From Lachnoclostridium sp. UBA6558 (lineage in GTDB: Bacteria > Bacillota > Clostridia > Lachnospirales > Lachnospiraceae), in NCBI GenBank assembly GCA_002434335.1, contig DJJW01000074.1, positions 63,851-87,223 on the forward strand: 23,373 nucleotides of DNA, written 5' to 3'. The notes under the pieces are model-generated. The model did not search any database. It saw only the letters and a program-made list of their open reading frames with translations, and was not told the origin of the DNA. The position numbers and the translations under genes are program-made. Of this stretch, positions 8,401-14,991 are shown one piece after another; position 1 is the first letter of the stretch; every line of letters begins with the position of its first letter.

Positions 8401-9057
8401 CTACAACAATTCAAATTCATTTTTATGAAATCTTAGTATACCTTCATCTCTTAATCTGCCCAGTTCACTGGACATGGCACTTCTGTCAATACAAAGATAA
8501 TCGGCTAATTCCTGCCTGTTGTAAGGAATGACAAATGCCTGATTTTTAGAGTTCATTGCCTGTGTAGACAAATAAGAAAGCAATTTTTCTCTAATGGAGC
8601 GGCTGGATATATGATCGATCTTCTGCATTAGCATTACGTTTTTATTAGCAAGAATTCGCACCATATTACCAGTTAAAACAGAATTATAATCGCAGGGGGA
8701 AGTATGTGTATTAAGAATCTGCCGGCAGTCAATAAAGAGTATGCTTGCATTCTCCGCGGCGACTACGCTGACAGGTAGTTTTGTTATTGCCGCAAAAGAG
8801 AAGGACTCCGCAAACATATCAGATACCGACATCCTTCCTATTATAGTACGGTTACCCCAATAATCCTCCTTTATAACAATAACACTGCCTTTTAAAACTA
8901 TACCGATTTCATGAATAGGATTACCTGCCCTTAGAATATAATCATCTTTTTGATAATCTTTTTCTCTGGCATCGAGACAGGAAAGCATAGAATCAAACTC
9001 TTTTTCTTCAATACCTGCGAACAAGGAATTTTGCTTCAGTATTTCAATCTTATTCAT
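8401..9057 (-). CDS. Crp/Fnr family transcriptional regulator
   Basis: 218 residues. The N-terminal two thirds (about 15-120) is a cyclic-nucleotide-binding-like beta roll (LFAGIEEKEFDSMLSCL, then ILRAGNPIHEIGIVLKGSVIVI). A dimerisation helix follows, and the C-terminal winged helix has its HTH at about 180-205 (NRQELADYLCIDRSAMSSELGRL). The N-terminal cysteine cluster of FNR is absent, so it is not an Fe-S oxygen sensor of that type; cysteines at 27, 111, 122 and 189 are scattered. The residues that bind cAMP in CRP are not evident, and the ligand is unknown. It precedes the permease on the same strand, and a palindrome in its long upstream region may be its own operator. Confidence 0.88.
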   Translation of the reverse strand: MNKIEILKQNSLFAGIEEKEFDSMLSCLDAREKDYQKDDYILRAGNPIHEIGIVLKGSVIVIKEDYWGNRTIIGRMSVSDMFAESFSFAAITKLPVSVVAAENASILFIDCRQILNTHTSPCDYNSVLTGNMVRILANKNVMLMQKIDHISSRSIREKLLSYLSTQAMNSKNQAFVIPYNRQELADYLCIDRSAMSSELGRLRDEGILRFHKNEFELL

Positions 9058-9129
9058 ACTTTAGTCGACCTTTCATACAGTAATTTATTTCTGTGCCTAT
9101 TGGCTTATAACTCATAATAAAAATAAATC

Positions 9130-9231
9130 CATCATGAAAACAAAGCCATCATGAGCAAATCCAAATGAACAAACCCAAATGAGCAAATCCAAATGAGCAA
9201 ATCCAAATGAACAAATCCAAATAAACAAATC
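9130..9231. repeat. 14-bp tandem repeat upstream of the Crp/Fnr gene
   Basis: Five head-to-tail 14-bp units lie at 9162-9231 with consensus CAAATGARCAAATC. Units two and three are identical; the others differ by one or two bases. Two diverged 15-17-bp versions (CATCATGAGCAAATC at 9147-9161 and one at 9130-9146) precede them, and a decayed one follows. No ORF runs through the array. It lies 105-174 bases upstream of the Crp/Fnr start, probably inside its transcribed leader if the divergent promoter near 9315 is used. Confidence 0.75.
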
Positions 9232-9314
9232 CATTATGAAAAAAATAAATCTATAATAAATATAAATCCTCTTGTAAAAGTATATACTAATTAAGATTTA
9301 TAATAATAGCATTA

Positions 9315-9330
9315 TGTTGTAATTGCAACA
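9315..9330. promoter_or_regulatory. Palindromic operator candidate with divergent promoter boxes
   Basis: TGTTG and CAACA form a 16-bp dyad around an AATT core. On the minus strand, TTGCAA at this dyad is followed after 17 bp by TATTAT, pointing to the Crp/Fnr gene. On the plus strand, TTGCAA (9323-9328) is followed after 18 bp by TAGTAT (9347-9352), pointing to the cupin gene. The dyad therefore covers both -35 regions, a natural place for a shared regulator. The rest of the 9058-9594 gap is AT-rich with no ORF of note. Confidence 0.4.
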
Positions 9331-9563
9331 GACAGTAGAATAATATTAGTATATCATGGAAATATAAGTCAAGCATAATTTTCTCACAGCTTCCTTGCAA
9401 ACGGGCAGGATATCAATGCCTGGAAAATAGGTTGATAGCAATACAGTATGAAAAGCAACATATGAATTATATTTAGATACAAGTACATATTATAAAAACG
9501 ATATAACACAAGAAACTAAAATGAATACAGCAGCTTGTGAATCTGCAGGTTTAACAGTTTTAA

Positions 9564-9578
9564 GCCGCTGATAGCGGC
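9564..9578 (+). promoter_or_regulatory. GC-rich hairpin directly before the cupin gene's SD
   Basis: GCCGCT (9564-9569) and AGCGGC (9573-9578) form a perfect six-pair stem with a GAT loop, ending two bases before the AAGGAG Shine-Dalgarno at 9581-9586. It stands out as GC-rich in an AT-rich leader. It may stabilise the 5' end of the mRNA or tune initiation. Confidence 0.4.
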
Positions 9579-9594
9579 GGAAGGAGAAATAACT

Positions 9595-9936
9595 ATGTCA
9601 GCACAATACTTAAAAAACATTAATTTTGAAAATGTATTAAAATTGGAAGAATTGGTTGCTTACCAGACAGGACAGGTAGTAAGCCGTACTCTGGTACAGA
9701 ATAAAGCTGTAGGCGTTACCTTATTTTCCTTTGATAAAGGAGAACAGATCAGCACCCATGCTTCCACCGGGGATGCAATGGTTAATATCCTCACCGGAGA
9801 AGCACTTATAACAATAGGTGAAAAGGAATATAGCCTGTCAGCCGGAGAGAGTATTGTTATGCCAAACAATATACCTCATGCTGTATATGCCAAAGAACAG
9901 TTTAAGATGCTGCTTACAGTTATTTTCCCATACTAA
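9595..9936 (+). CDS. Small single-domain cupin protein
   Basis: 113 residues forming one cupin barrel. Motif 1 is GEQISTHASTGDAMVNILTG (about 50-69): the first His is kept, the second His of HxH is Ser, and the Glu is replaced by Asp. Motif 2 is GESIVMPNNIPHAVYA (about 84-99) with its His. Metal binding is thus probably altered but not excluded. Small cupins of this kind often bind a small molecule or metal; the role is unknown. AAGGAG eight bases before the ATG gives a firm start. It faces away from the Crp/Fnr gene across a shared regulatory region, so it may belong to the same regulon. Confidence 0.83.
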   Translation: MSAQYLKNINFENVLKLEELVAYQTGQVVSRTLVQNKAVGVTLFSFDKGEQISTHASTGDAMVNILTGEALITIGEKEYSLSAGESIVMPNNIPHAVYAKEQFKMLLTVIFPY

Positions 9937-9947
9937 ATGAATTAAAA

Positions 9948-10307
9948 TCAGTCAGCTGGGCTTGGTGCAGGAATTCCGTTATTTTGATAGTTTAATCCCC
10001 AATCATATATGGATTTTATTATCGGGGTCATGGATAAACCAAGCTCAGTTAATTCATATTCTACCCTTGGCGGTACTTCTGCATAAACCGTTCTCTTTAC
10101 AATACCGTCTTTCTCTAACTCCCGCAATTGTAATGTAAGAGTGCGGTGAGTTACATTTGCCATGAGCTTCTGAAGTTCATTGAATCTTTTTTTGCCACCC
10201 AGCAAACGGAAAAGAATAATCCCCTTCCATTTACCACTAATAATATTTAAAGTAGTTTCCACAGGACAGGGTCTGTTAGAACATTCCCCGGTTTGGAACT
10301 GTAACAT
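9948..10307 (-). CDS. HxlR family transcriptional regulator
   Basis: 119 residues from the ATG at 10307, chosen because AGAGG lies seven bases upstream of it; longer starts at 10313 or 10394 have no suitable SD. CPVETTLNIISGKWKGIILFRLLGGKKRFNELQKLM followed by VTHRTLTLQLRELEKDGIVKR is the diagnostic HxlR winged-helix sequence, with YELTELG in the wing. Cys9 and Cys14 sit just before the first helix, where HxlR members such as YodB and HypR carry redox-active Cys. It is divergent to a nitroreductase, the classic arrangement for electrophile- or disulfide-stress control by this family. A perfect dyad lies in its promoter, so autoregulation is likely. Confidence 0.9.
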   Translation of the reverse strand: MLQFQTGECSNRPCPVETTLNIISGKWKGIILFRLLGGKKRFNELQKLMANVTHRTLTLQLRELEKDGIVKRTVYAEVPPRVEYELTELGLSMTPIIKSIYDWGLNYQNNGIPAPSPAD

Positions 10308-10347
10308 ACGCATTCCTCTTTTCTTAATTTCTTGTTCTTTTATATTA

Positions 10348-10366
10348 TAGTATAAAAAGTATACTA
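10348..10366. promoter_or_regulatory. Perfect inverted repeat, likely HxlR operator
   Basis: TAGTATA (10348-10354) and TATACTA (10360-10366) are exact inverted repeats around AAAAG. On the minus strand the dyad overlaps TATAAT, a -10 box for the HxlR gene, so binding would block it. Size and symmetry fit known HxlR/YodB operators. Confidence 0.6.
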
Positions 10367-10406
10367 AGGATATTCGTTGTATATTATATATCAAAAATGT
10401 GCGTAC

Positions 10407-10435
10407 TTCAATATGGTATTTGAATGTGTTATAGT
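10407..10435 (+). promoter_or_regulatory. Promoter of the nitroreductase gene
   Basis: TTCAAT (10407-10412), a 17-bp spacer and TATAGT (10430-10435), with the extended -10 TG at 10427-10428. It lies 38 bases before the start codon and about 40 bases from the HxlR dyad, so control by HxlR is plausible. Confidence 0.45.
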
Positions 10436-10473
10436 GTCCTCATAAAATAATTTGAAAGAATGAGGTAATAAAA

Positions 10474-11139
10474 ATGAATCACAAAAATCAGCAGATACTG
10501 GAAGCAATCCAAAATCGATATGCCTGTAAAAAGTTTGATAAAGACAGGATTATTTCAGAGGAAGATTTTAATACCATATTAGAAGCCGGAAGATTATCTC
10601 CCAGTTCCTTTGGTTTTGAGCCCTGGAAATTTCTCGTAATCCAGAAGGAAGAAGTAAGAAACAAATTATTACCTGTTGCCTGGGGAGCACAGAACAGTTT
10701 AAATGGTGCCAGCCATTTTGTTATTCTTCTGGCACGTCGTGGAAAAGAAGTGGTTTCTGATTCGGATTATATCTGGAATATAATGACAGGCATTCAGGGA
10801 TTACCGGAAAATATAGCATTACAGAAGAAAGAGTTCTTCGGGAATTTTCAGAAAAATGATTTTAAGCTTTTGGAGAATGAGCGTACTGCTTATGACTGGG
10901 CTTCCAAACAGACTTATATAGCGCTTGCCAATATGCTTACAACAGCAGCATTTTTAGGAATAGATTCCTGTCCTATTGAGGGTTTTAACATTGAAGCAGT
11001 AGAAAAGCTGTTAGAGGAAGAGAATATCCTTGATTCAGAACATTTTGGTGTATCTCTGATGGCGGGTTTTGGTTACAGAGCTCAGGAGCCCGGTATTAAG
11101 ACCAGACGTCCTCAGAATGAAGTGGTTCAATGGGTGTAG
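10474..11139 (+). CDS. Nitroreductase (FMN-dependent NAD(P)H oxidoreductase)
   Basis: 221 residues, the usual size for the NfsB-like nitroreductase family. NRYACKKFDKDR (about 14-25) is the N-terminal FMN-phosphate-binding RxSxRxF-type segment. SPSSFGFEPWKFLVI (about 42-56) is the conserved flavin-edge motif, and the C-terminal MAGFGYRAQEP with the following basic residues completes the FMN site. Such enzymes form homodimers and reduce quinones, nitroaromatics and other electrophiles in the cytoplasm. The gene is divergent from an HxlR regulator with an operator-like dyad between them, so induction by electrophile stress is likely. A weak SD (GAATGAGG) precedes the ATG. Confidence 0.92.
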   Translation: MNHKNQQILEAIQNRYACKKFDKDRIISEEDFNTILEAGRLSPSSFGFEPWKFLVIQKEEVRNKLLPVAWGAQNSLNGASHFVILLARRGKEVVSDSDYIWNIMTGIQGLPENIALQKKEFFGNFQKNDFKLLENERTAYDWASKQTYIALANMLTTAAFLGIDSCPIEGFNIEAVEKLLEEENILDSEHFGVSLMAGFGYRAQEPGIKTRRPQNEVVQWV

Positions 11140-11228
11140 GAAACCAAAGATAGCCTATAAAGATAGAACAAGCAAATGAAATATACATCAGGTTTATCAG
11201 AAGTGTGAAACTGTTTATGTTTCATTTG

Positions 11229-11292
11229 AGCAGGATTCGCCCTGCTTTCCTTACCATGAGAAAAAGCTACCGTAGCATGTAGCTTTTCTCAT
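11229..11292. terminator. Tandem hairpins, bidirectional terminator between convergent genes
   Basis: AGCAGG/CCTGCT (11229-11234 and 11241-11246) is followed by TTTCC. A second stem pairs 11256-11270 with 11279-11292 (an ATGAG and AAAA arm, then GCTAC with GTAGC), with one bulged A. Its flanks are A-rich on the left and TTTTCTC on the right, so it can work for both the nitroreductase and the MerR transcript. The rest of the 11140-11425 gap shows no gene. Confidence 0.6.
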
Positions 11293-11425
11293 AATCGGTA
11301 TTATAGTTCTACACCTAAATTTTATTTTTATAAAAATAAGCCACGAAAGAATTGCCCTAATGGCTAAATGCATAATGTTTTAGTTCATAATAATCTCGTC
11401 AAATTTGAACCTGCCTAAACCAATA

Positions 11426-12187
11426 CTAATTTAATTCATAATAAATATCCAGAGACATATCGTGATTATATACTTCGTAAATTGTTCCAGTACAGGAAGT
11501 TTTTTTCCTATCCATATACTCTTTCAACCATATATGAGCGTTTCCAACCTTTGAAAAACCTTCTGTATAGTTTAAATGAATACACTTTGTCGACTTTTCC
11601 GCCCGAATATATTCAGCAGCTTCGTTATACGCATCAGTTTGTATGATTGGCAGGCAGGTAGTCATTTTAAATGCAGAATCATCTGCCAGAAGACCTTCAT
11701 ATTTTACAAAATGTGCTCCGGCAATCTTAAGATTATTCTTGAATGCTTTTTCATAAAGCTTGCCCACGGAAATTCCAAGTATTTCGAGATCCACATTTTC
11801 TTCTATGAATAAGCAGATACATTCTGGAAAATAACTTTCAGAAATTTCTCGTCTATCATATGGATGTTCAATTTTATCAATCTCATCCATACTTCTGCGT
11901 AATTCCTGCATATCTTTTATATTGCGCTCCAACTCAATCTTCTTCATAGAAAGAATCTCATTTTCTGGTATTCCTTTGCACAAAACCCCTTTGATATCCG
12001 CGAGTGAAAAACCAAGCTGTTTGTATTGTTTTATTTTTTCAAGCCTTGCTATTTGTTTATCATCATAGTAATGATATCCGTTCCATGGATCTATCTTTGA
12101 AGAAGTTATCATTCCTTCCTCTTCATAAAGTCTTATCGCCTTTCTGCCAACTTTACCGATTTGCTCAAGCTGCCCTCTGGTATACAT
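11426..12187 (-). CDS. MerR family regulator with GyrI-like C-terminal domain
   Basis: 253 residues. The N-terminal MerR winged helix is clear (QLEQIGKVGRKAIRLYEEEGMI, then NGYHYYDDKQIARLEKIKQYKQLGFSLADIKGVL), followed by the coiled-coil dimerisation helix (about 75-110). Residues about 120-253 look like a GyrI/BmrR-type effector-binding module, as in multidrug-sensing MerR proteins. Proteins of this class activate promoters with over-long spacers by DNA untwisting. The ATG overlaps the stop of the creatininase-family gene (TAATG), so the two are translationally coupled. The upstream promoter at 13101-13132 has exactly this architecture. The ligand is unknown. Confidence 0.88.
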   Translation of the reverse strand: MYTRGQLEQIGKVGRKAIRLYEEEGMITSSKIDPWNGYHYYDDKQIARLEKIKQYKQLGFSLADIKGVLCKGIPENEILSMKKIELERNIKDMQELRRSMDEIDKIEHPYDRREISESYFPECICLFIEENVDLEILGISVGKLYEKAFKNNLKIAGAHFVKYEGLLADDSAFKMTTCLPIIQTDAYNEAAEYIRAEKSTKCIHLNYTEGFSKVGNAHIWLKEYMDRKKTSCTGTIYEVYNHDMSLDIYYELN

Positions 12188-12993
12188 TACTTAGACACCT
12201 TCTTTCCTGTTTTTCTCCATTTGGTTTTTCTTATAAAGCCAAGATGTAAAAATGGAATTCTATATAAAAAATGATGCATATAGATTTTGTAGTTTTCACG
12301 TTTTACAAAACTTTTCACTGCTTCAGTAATAAATTCAGCAATATCCTGATTTAAAAGTTCACCTAGCACTTTATCAGCTACCGCAGGATTACCAAGATGA
12401 CCATATTCACCCATAGCAGCTAACTGCTTTTTCTTTGAGATTATTTCCCTGCCACTAATAAAAGTCCTTGGAATTTCTCTATATCCTTCTCTAACCAATT
12501 TTTCATTCATTGCTATCATACTTGATGTCTCTATCCACCCTGCGTGAAAATCATTAGGATATTTTTTTGCCATTTCTAAAATCATCTTCGGTGAAAGATG
12601 TTTGATTCCCAATTCTTCTAATGAGAAAAAAGCCCCAAGTGGTGAAATTGCTCTTATTCCATAATGCTTATTAACTCTCCTGATGGCTTTCTCAACAGCA
12701 ATCTGATGAACAGGGTCTGCATGAGATGCAATAATGACAATATTCATAAAGCCCATATGAATAAGATTATCAAGCAGTTCTCTGGCTACAGCATATGTTG
12801 TACTCATAGAAAAATGAATGCATCCATAAAACTCACTAACAGATGCCGCTGCGATTGGAAATGAAGGCAAATAGAAACAATTATAGCCCTCCCTTTCCTC
12901 CAACTTTAGCATCACATCCTTACTCCAATGCTCTCCCTCAATTAAATCCGTTGCTAAAGGGAGGGATAATCCATGCTCTTCAATGGGAGCCAT
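12187..12993 (-). CDS. Creatininase-family amidohydrolase (start codon uncertain)
   Basis: 268 residues from the first ATG. The family core is present: IEEHGLSLPLATD (E and H plus D are metal ligands), HFSMSTT, IVIIASHADP in place of the usual N-G-H-G-x-N, and FHAGWIETSSMIA with the second-site H and E. Creatininase relatives are metal-dependent amidohydrolases, including MftE and a deaminase-like enzyme of riboflavin/F420 pathways; the substrate here is unknown. The ATG at 12993 has no SD and would drop the first beta strand. The same frame continues upstream as KDLSLKTWKEIKDIDKNNSI, with typical family sequence (W-x-E-I), back to an ATA at 13068 eight bases after GAGG. The protein probably starts there, adding 25 residues. 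Its C-terminal tail is unusually basic. Confidence 0.8.
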   Translation of the reverse strand: MAPIEEHGLSLPLATDLIEGEHWSKDVMLKLEEREGYNCFYLPSFPIAAASVSEFYGCIHFSMSTTYAVARELLDNLIHMGFMNIVIIASHADPVHQIAVEKAIRRVNKHYGIRAISPLGAFFSLEELGIKHLSPKMILEMAKKYPNDFHAGWIETSSMIAMNEKLVREGYREIPRTFISGREIISKKKQLAAMGEYGHLGNPAVADKVLGELLNQDIAEFITEAVKSFVKRENYKIYMHHFLYRIPFLHLGFIRKTKWRKTGKKVSK

Positions 12994-13100
12994 TGTTACA
13001 AAAAGAATACTGTTATTCTTATCAATATCCTTTATTTCTTTCCAGGTTTTTAGACTTAAATCTTTTATATCGGTATCCTCACTTTCTTTATCTTAAAGTT

Positions 13101-13132
13101 AGAATACACCCGGCCCTAAGGGACCAGGTCAA
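13101..13132 (-). promoter_or_regulatory. MerR-type promoter with 20-bp spacer and operator dyad
   Basis: On the minus strand TTGACC (13132-13127) and TATTCT (13106-13101) are 20 bases apart, the elongated spacing activated by MerR proteins. The spacer, extended by two bases into the -35 box, holds an imperfect dyad with arms ACCTGGTCC and GGGCCGGGT (7 of 9 positions) around CTTA. The CCCTTAGGG core resembles the known BmrR operator. It is GC-rich against AT-rich surroundings. The likely start site is about 13095, twelve bases before the GTGAGG SD. Confidence 0.75.
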
Positions 13133-13284
13133 TACCTTATTATACTTATTTTTTCAAGAAAAAAAAGGTTTAAAAAGGAAGAATACAAGAAATAAAAAAA
13201 AACAATAAAAAATATAAAAAAAGAACAAAAAAAGGAATAAAAAGAAACAAACAGCAACATAGGGAAACAAAAGGTAAAATAAAA

Positions 13285-13313
13285 TTGACAAGAAGCAGAT
13301 TATTTGTTATTAT
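13285..13313 (+). promoter_or_regulatory. Strong promoter of the HTH/DUF4180 operon
   Basis: Consensus TTGACA (13285-13290), a 17-bp spacer and TATTAT (13308-13313), with an extended -10 TG at 13305-13306. The 120 bases upstream are almost pure A/G on this strand with long A-runs (about 13155-13280), which could act as an UP element or bend DNA. Confidence 0.75.
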
Positions 13314-13348
13314 AAGGACATACTTAAAGGAAAGAAAGGAACATTTCT

Positions 13349-13819
13349 TTGAAAGAAAAGTTTTATACAATATATCAAGTAGCAGATCAATTGGAAATGA
13401 GCCATAAAACCATTAGAAATTTTATATCTGACGGCAGACTGAAGGCTTCTAAGGTAGGAAAACAATGGCGTATAGCGGAAGCGGATCTGGAGTCTTTTAT
13501 GAAGCAGGGTGAAAGTACAGAAGATAAGCCGGAAGAATCTTTAAATAGTATAGTTTTTGAATTACCCTCGGAAGGAACAGAAGATCAGATAAAGGTATCA
13601 GCAGTGCTTGATATCAAGCAACAGGATAAAGAGCAGTTCATGCGTTTATCCAATACCCTCCTGGCTAATATGAATGGAGGAGGCTTTAAGGTGAGAGGCT
13701 GTACACTGAATGTTAAATACTACGAACAGGACAGAACCGTAAAGCTATTTCTTTGGGGGAGTATTCACTTTATACAAGACATGCTGGAAACAATAAAGAT
13801 ATTAAATGAAATTGCTTAA
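13349..13819 (+). CDS. Excisionase-type HTH (HTH_17) DNA-binding protein
   Basis: 156 residues, starting at a TTG that has AAAGGA eight bases upstream. Residues 5-52 are a MerR-like/excisionase winged HTH: YTIYQVADQLEMSHKTIRNFISDGRLKASKVGKQWRIAEADLESFM. A charged linker (about 54-65) leads to a C-terminal domain of about 90 residues (IVFELPSEG, then IKVSAVLDIK and NVKYYEQDRTVKLFLWG) that I do not recognise and that could be a ligand or partner domain. The stop codon overlaps the SD of the next gene, so the two proteins are made together. This is likely a regulator of the operon; no integrase is nearby, so a phage excisionase role is unlikely. Confidence 0.85.
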   Translation: MKEKFYTIYQVADQLEMSHKTIRNFISDGRLKASKVGKQWRIAEADLESFMKQGESTEDKPEESLNSIVFELPSEGTEDQIKVSAVLDIKQQDKEQFMRLSNTLLANMNGGGFKVRGCTLNVKYYEQDRTVKLFLWGSIHFIQDMLETIKILNEIA

Positions 13820-13832
13820 AAGGAGCAGGATT

Positions 13833-14753
13833 ATGGAGATAACAACAATAAGAAGAAATTCTATACTTATAGCATTAGTACAGGAAAAGGGGTTAGTTAT
13901 TGAGGATATTCAGAGTGCATTGGATCTCCTTGCAACTGTTTGGTATGAAACGGGCAGCAATTATCTTATTATATCCAAGGAATCTATAACGGAAGACTTT
14001 TTTGTTTTAAGTACCCGACTTGCAGGTGAAATCCTTCAGAAATTTATTAATTATAATATTAAGGTAGCAATAACCGGAGATTATTCAAGTTATACCAGTA
14101 AACCTTTGAAGGATTTTATCTATGAATGCAATAATGGTAAGGACATATTCTTCTTATCAACAGTTGAGGAAGCCATTGATAAATTTACCCAGGCATTTAA
14201 TCCGGTTAGATTAAACGCTGGAAAATTTCATGGCTTGGGAGACGATACAATAGGCTTTAAGGCACTTAATACAGCTGATGCAGCTGTTATTCATGAATTT
14301 GCTGCTGATCCGGAGGTTTCACGTTATATTGGCTGGAGATTAATGAAAAGTCAGGATGAGACATATCAGCATGTGGAGACCATGATAAAGAGAGAACTTG
14401 AATCAATACAATTGTATGCTTCTGTTTATTTAAGAGAAACGGGTGGGATAATTGGAACTGCAATGCTCTTTAATATTGATCTGGAAGCAGCAAATGCCGA
14501 AATAGGATATGTATTCCGAAAGGATGCCTGGGGTAAAGGCTATGGAAGCAGAAGCGTTGCCTTAATCAGTGATTTTGTATTTAATAATTTGAAATTTCAC
14601 AGGCTGTATGCCAATGTCGCAGCTGAGAATACAGGTTCCGGTAAGATACTTTTAAAGAATGGCTTTGTATTAGAAGGCAGGCTTAAAGATCATTATCTGG
14701 TGGAAGAAAAATATTGTGACAGGCTTATTTACGGAAAATTAGCAACTGTATAA
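13833..14753 (+). CDS. DUF4180-GNAT fusion protein
   Basis: 306 residues from the ATG at 13833, which has AAAGGAG at 13818-13824; the ATG at 13806 lies inside the previous gene and has no SD. Residues 1-118 match DUF4180 (FFVLSTRLAGEILQKFINYNIKVAITGDYSSYTSKPLKDFIYECNNG). Residues about 135-300 are a RimJ/RimL-like acetyltransferase: EIGYVFRKDAWGKGYGSRSV is the acetyl-CoA loop, and NTGSGKILLKNGFVLEGRLKDHY is the C-terminal motif. DUF4180 usually stands alone at about 120 residues, so the fusion suggests that it recognises or controls the acetylation target. It is coupled to the HTH gene. Substrate unknown. Confidence 0.85.
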   Translation: MEITTIRRNSILIALVQEKGLVIEDIQSALDLLATVWYETGSNYLIISKESITEDFFVLSTRLAGEILQKFINYNIKVAITGDYSSYTSKPLKDFIYECNNGKDIFFLSTVEEAIDKFTQAFNPVRLNAGKFHGLGDDTIGFKALNTADAAVIHEFAADPEVSRYIGWRLMKSQDETYQHVETMIKRELESIQLYASVYLRETGGIIGTAMLFNIDLEAANAEIGYVFRKDAWGKGYGSRSVALISDFVFNNLKFHRLYANVAAENTGSGKILLKNGFVLEGRLKDHYLVEEKYCDRLIYGKLATV

Positions 14754-14787
14754 CAACAATATAATATCTATGAAATATATTATCCTT

Positions 14788-14824
14788 AAACTCCTGTAAA
14801 ATTCATGGAATTATACAGGAGTTT
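14788..14824 (+). terminator. Terminator after the DUF4180-GNAT gene
   Basis: AAACTCCTGTA (14788-14798) pairs perfectly with TACAGGAGTTT (14814-14824). After one A-A mismatch, AATTC/GAATT continues to an ATG loop. A short T-rich tail follows. Confidence 0.75.
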
Positions 14825-14907
14825 ATTGTATAATTGATAATAACATTAATACTGACTTAATACGGCCTTACAGAACTACCTTGTATAGATTTCACTTAAT
14901 TCAGCAT

Positions 14908-14935
14908 CTGACAATACTCTGATATTAAGTAAAAT
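14908..14935 (+). promoter_or_regulatory. Promoter of the leader-MFS transcript
   Basis: CTGACA (14908-14913), a 16-bp spacer and TAAAAT (14930-14935). Transcription would begin near 14942, about 36-39 bases before the leader peptide's SD. The 14825-14907 stretch shows no other feature. Confidence 0.5.
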
Positions 14936-14953
14936 TTATGCAAAACAGAATTA

Positions 14954-14975
14954 CCAATTGGATGGAACCAATTGG
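14954..14975. repeat. Paired CCAATTGG palindromes in the MFS leader
   Basis: Two identical 8-bp palindromes, CCAATTGG at 14954-14961 and 14968-14975, with 6 bases (ATGGAA) between them. In RNA they form an 8-pair hairpin; in DNA they look like a paired operator just after the start site. Confidence 0.6.
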
Positions 14976-14991
14976 CTGGAAAGGAATAACG

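Noticed and set aside
9130..9231. Repeat array considered as a CRISPR array
   Set aside because: Units are 14 bp and directly adjacent, with no spacers and no cas genes nearby.
13170..13370. Minus-strand ORF with a Phe/Leu-rich product
   Set aside because: It is the complement of the A/G-rich tract; low complexity and no ribosome binding site.
13349..13819. HTH_17 protein as a phage or conjugative-element excisionase
   Set aside because: No integrase, att-like repeats or other mobile genes in the window; operon context points to a chromosomal regulator.
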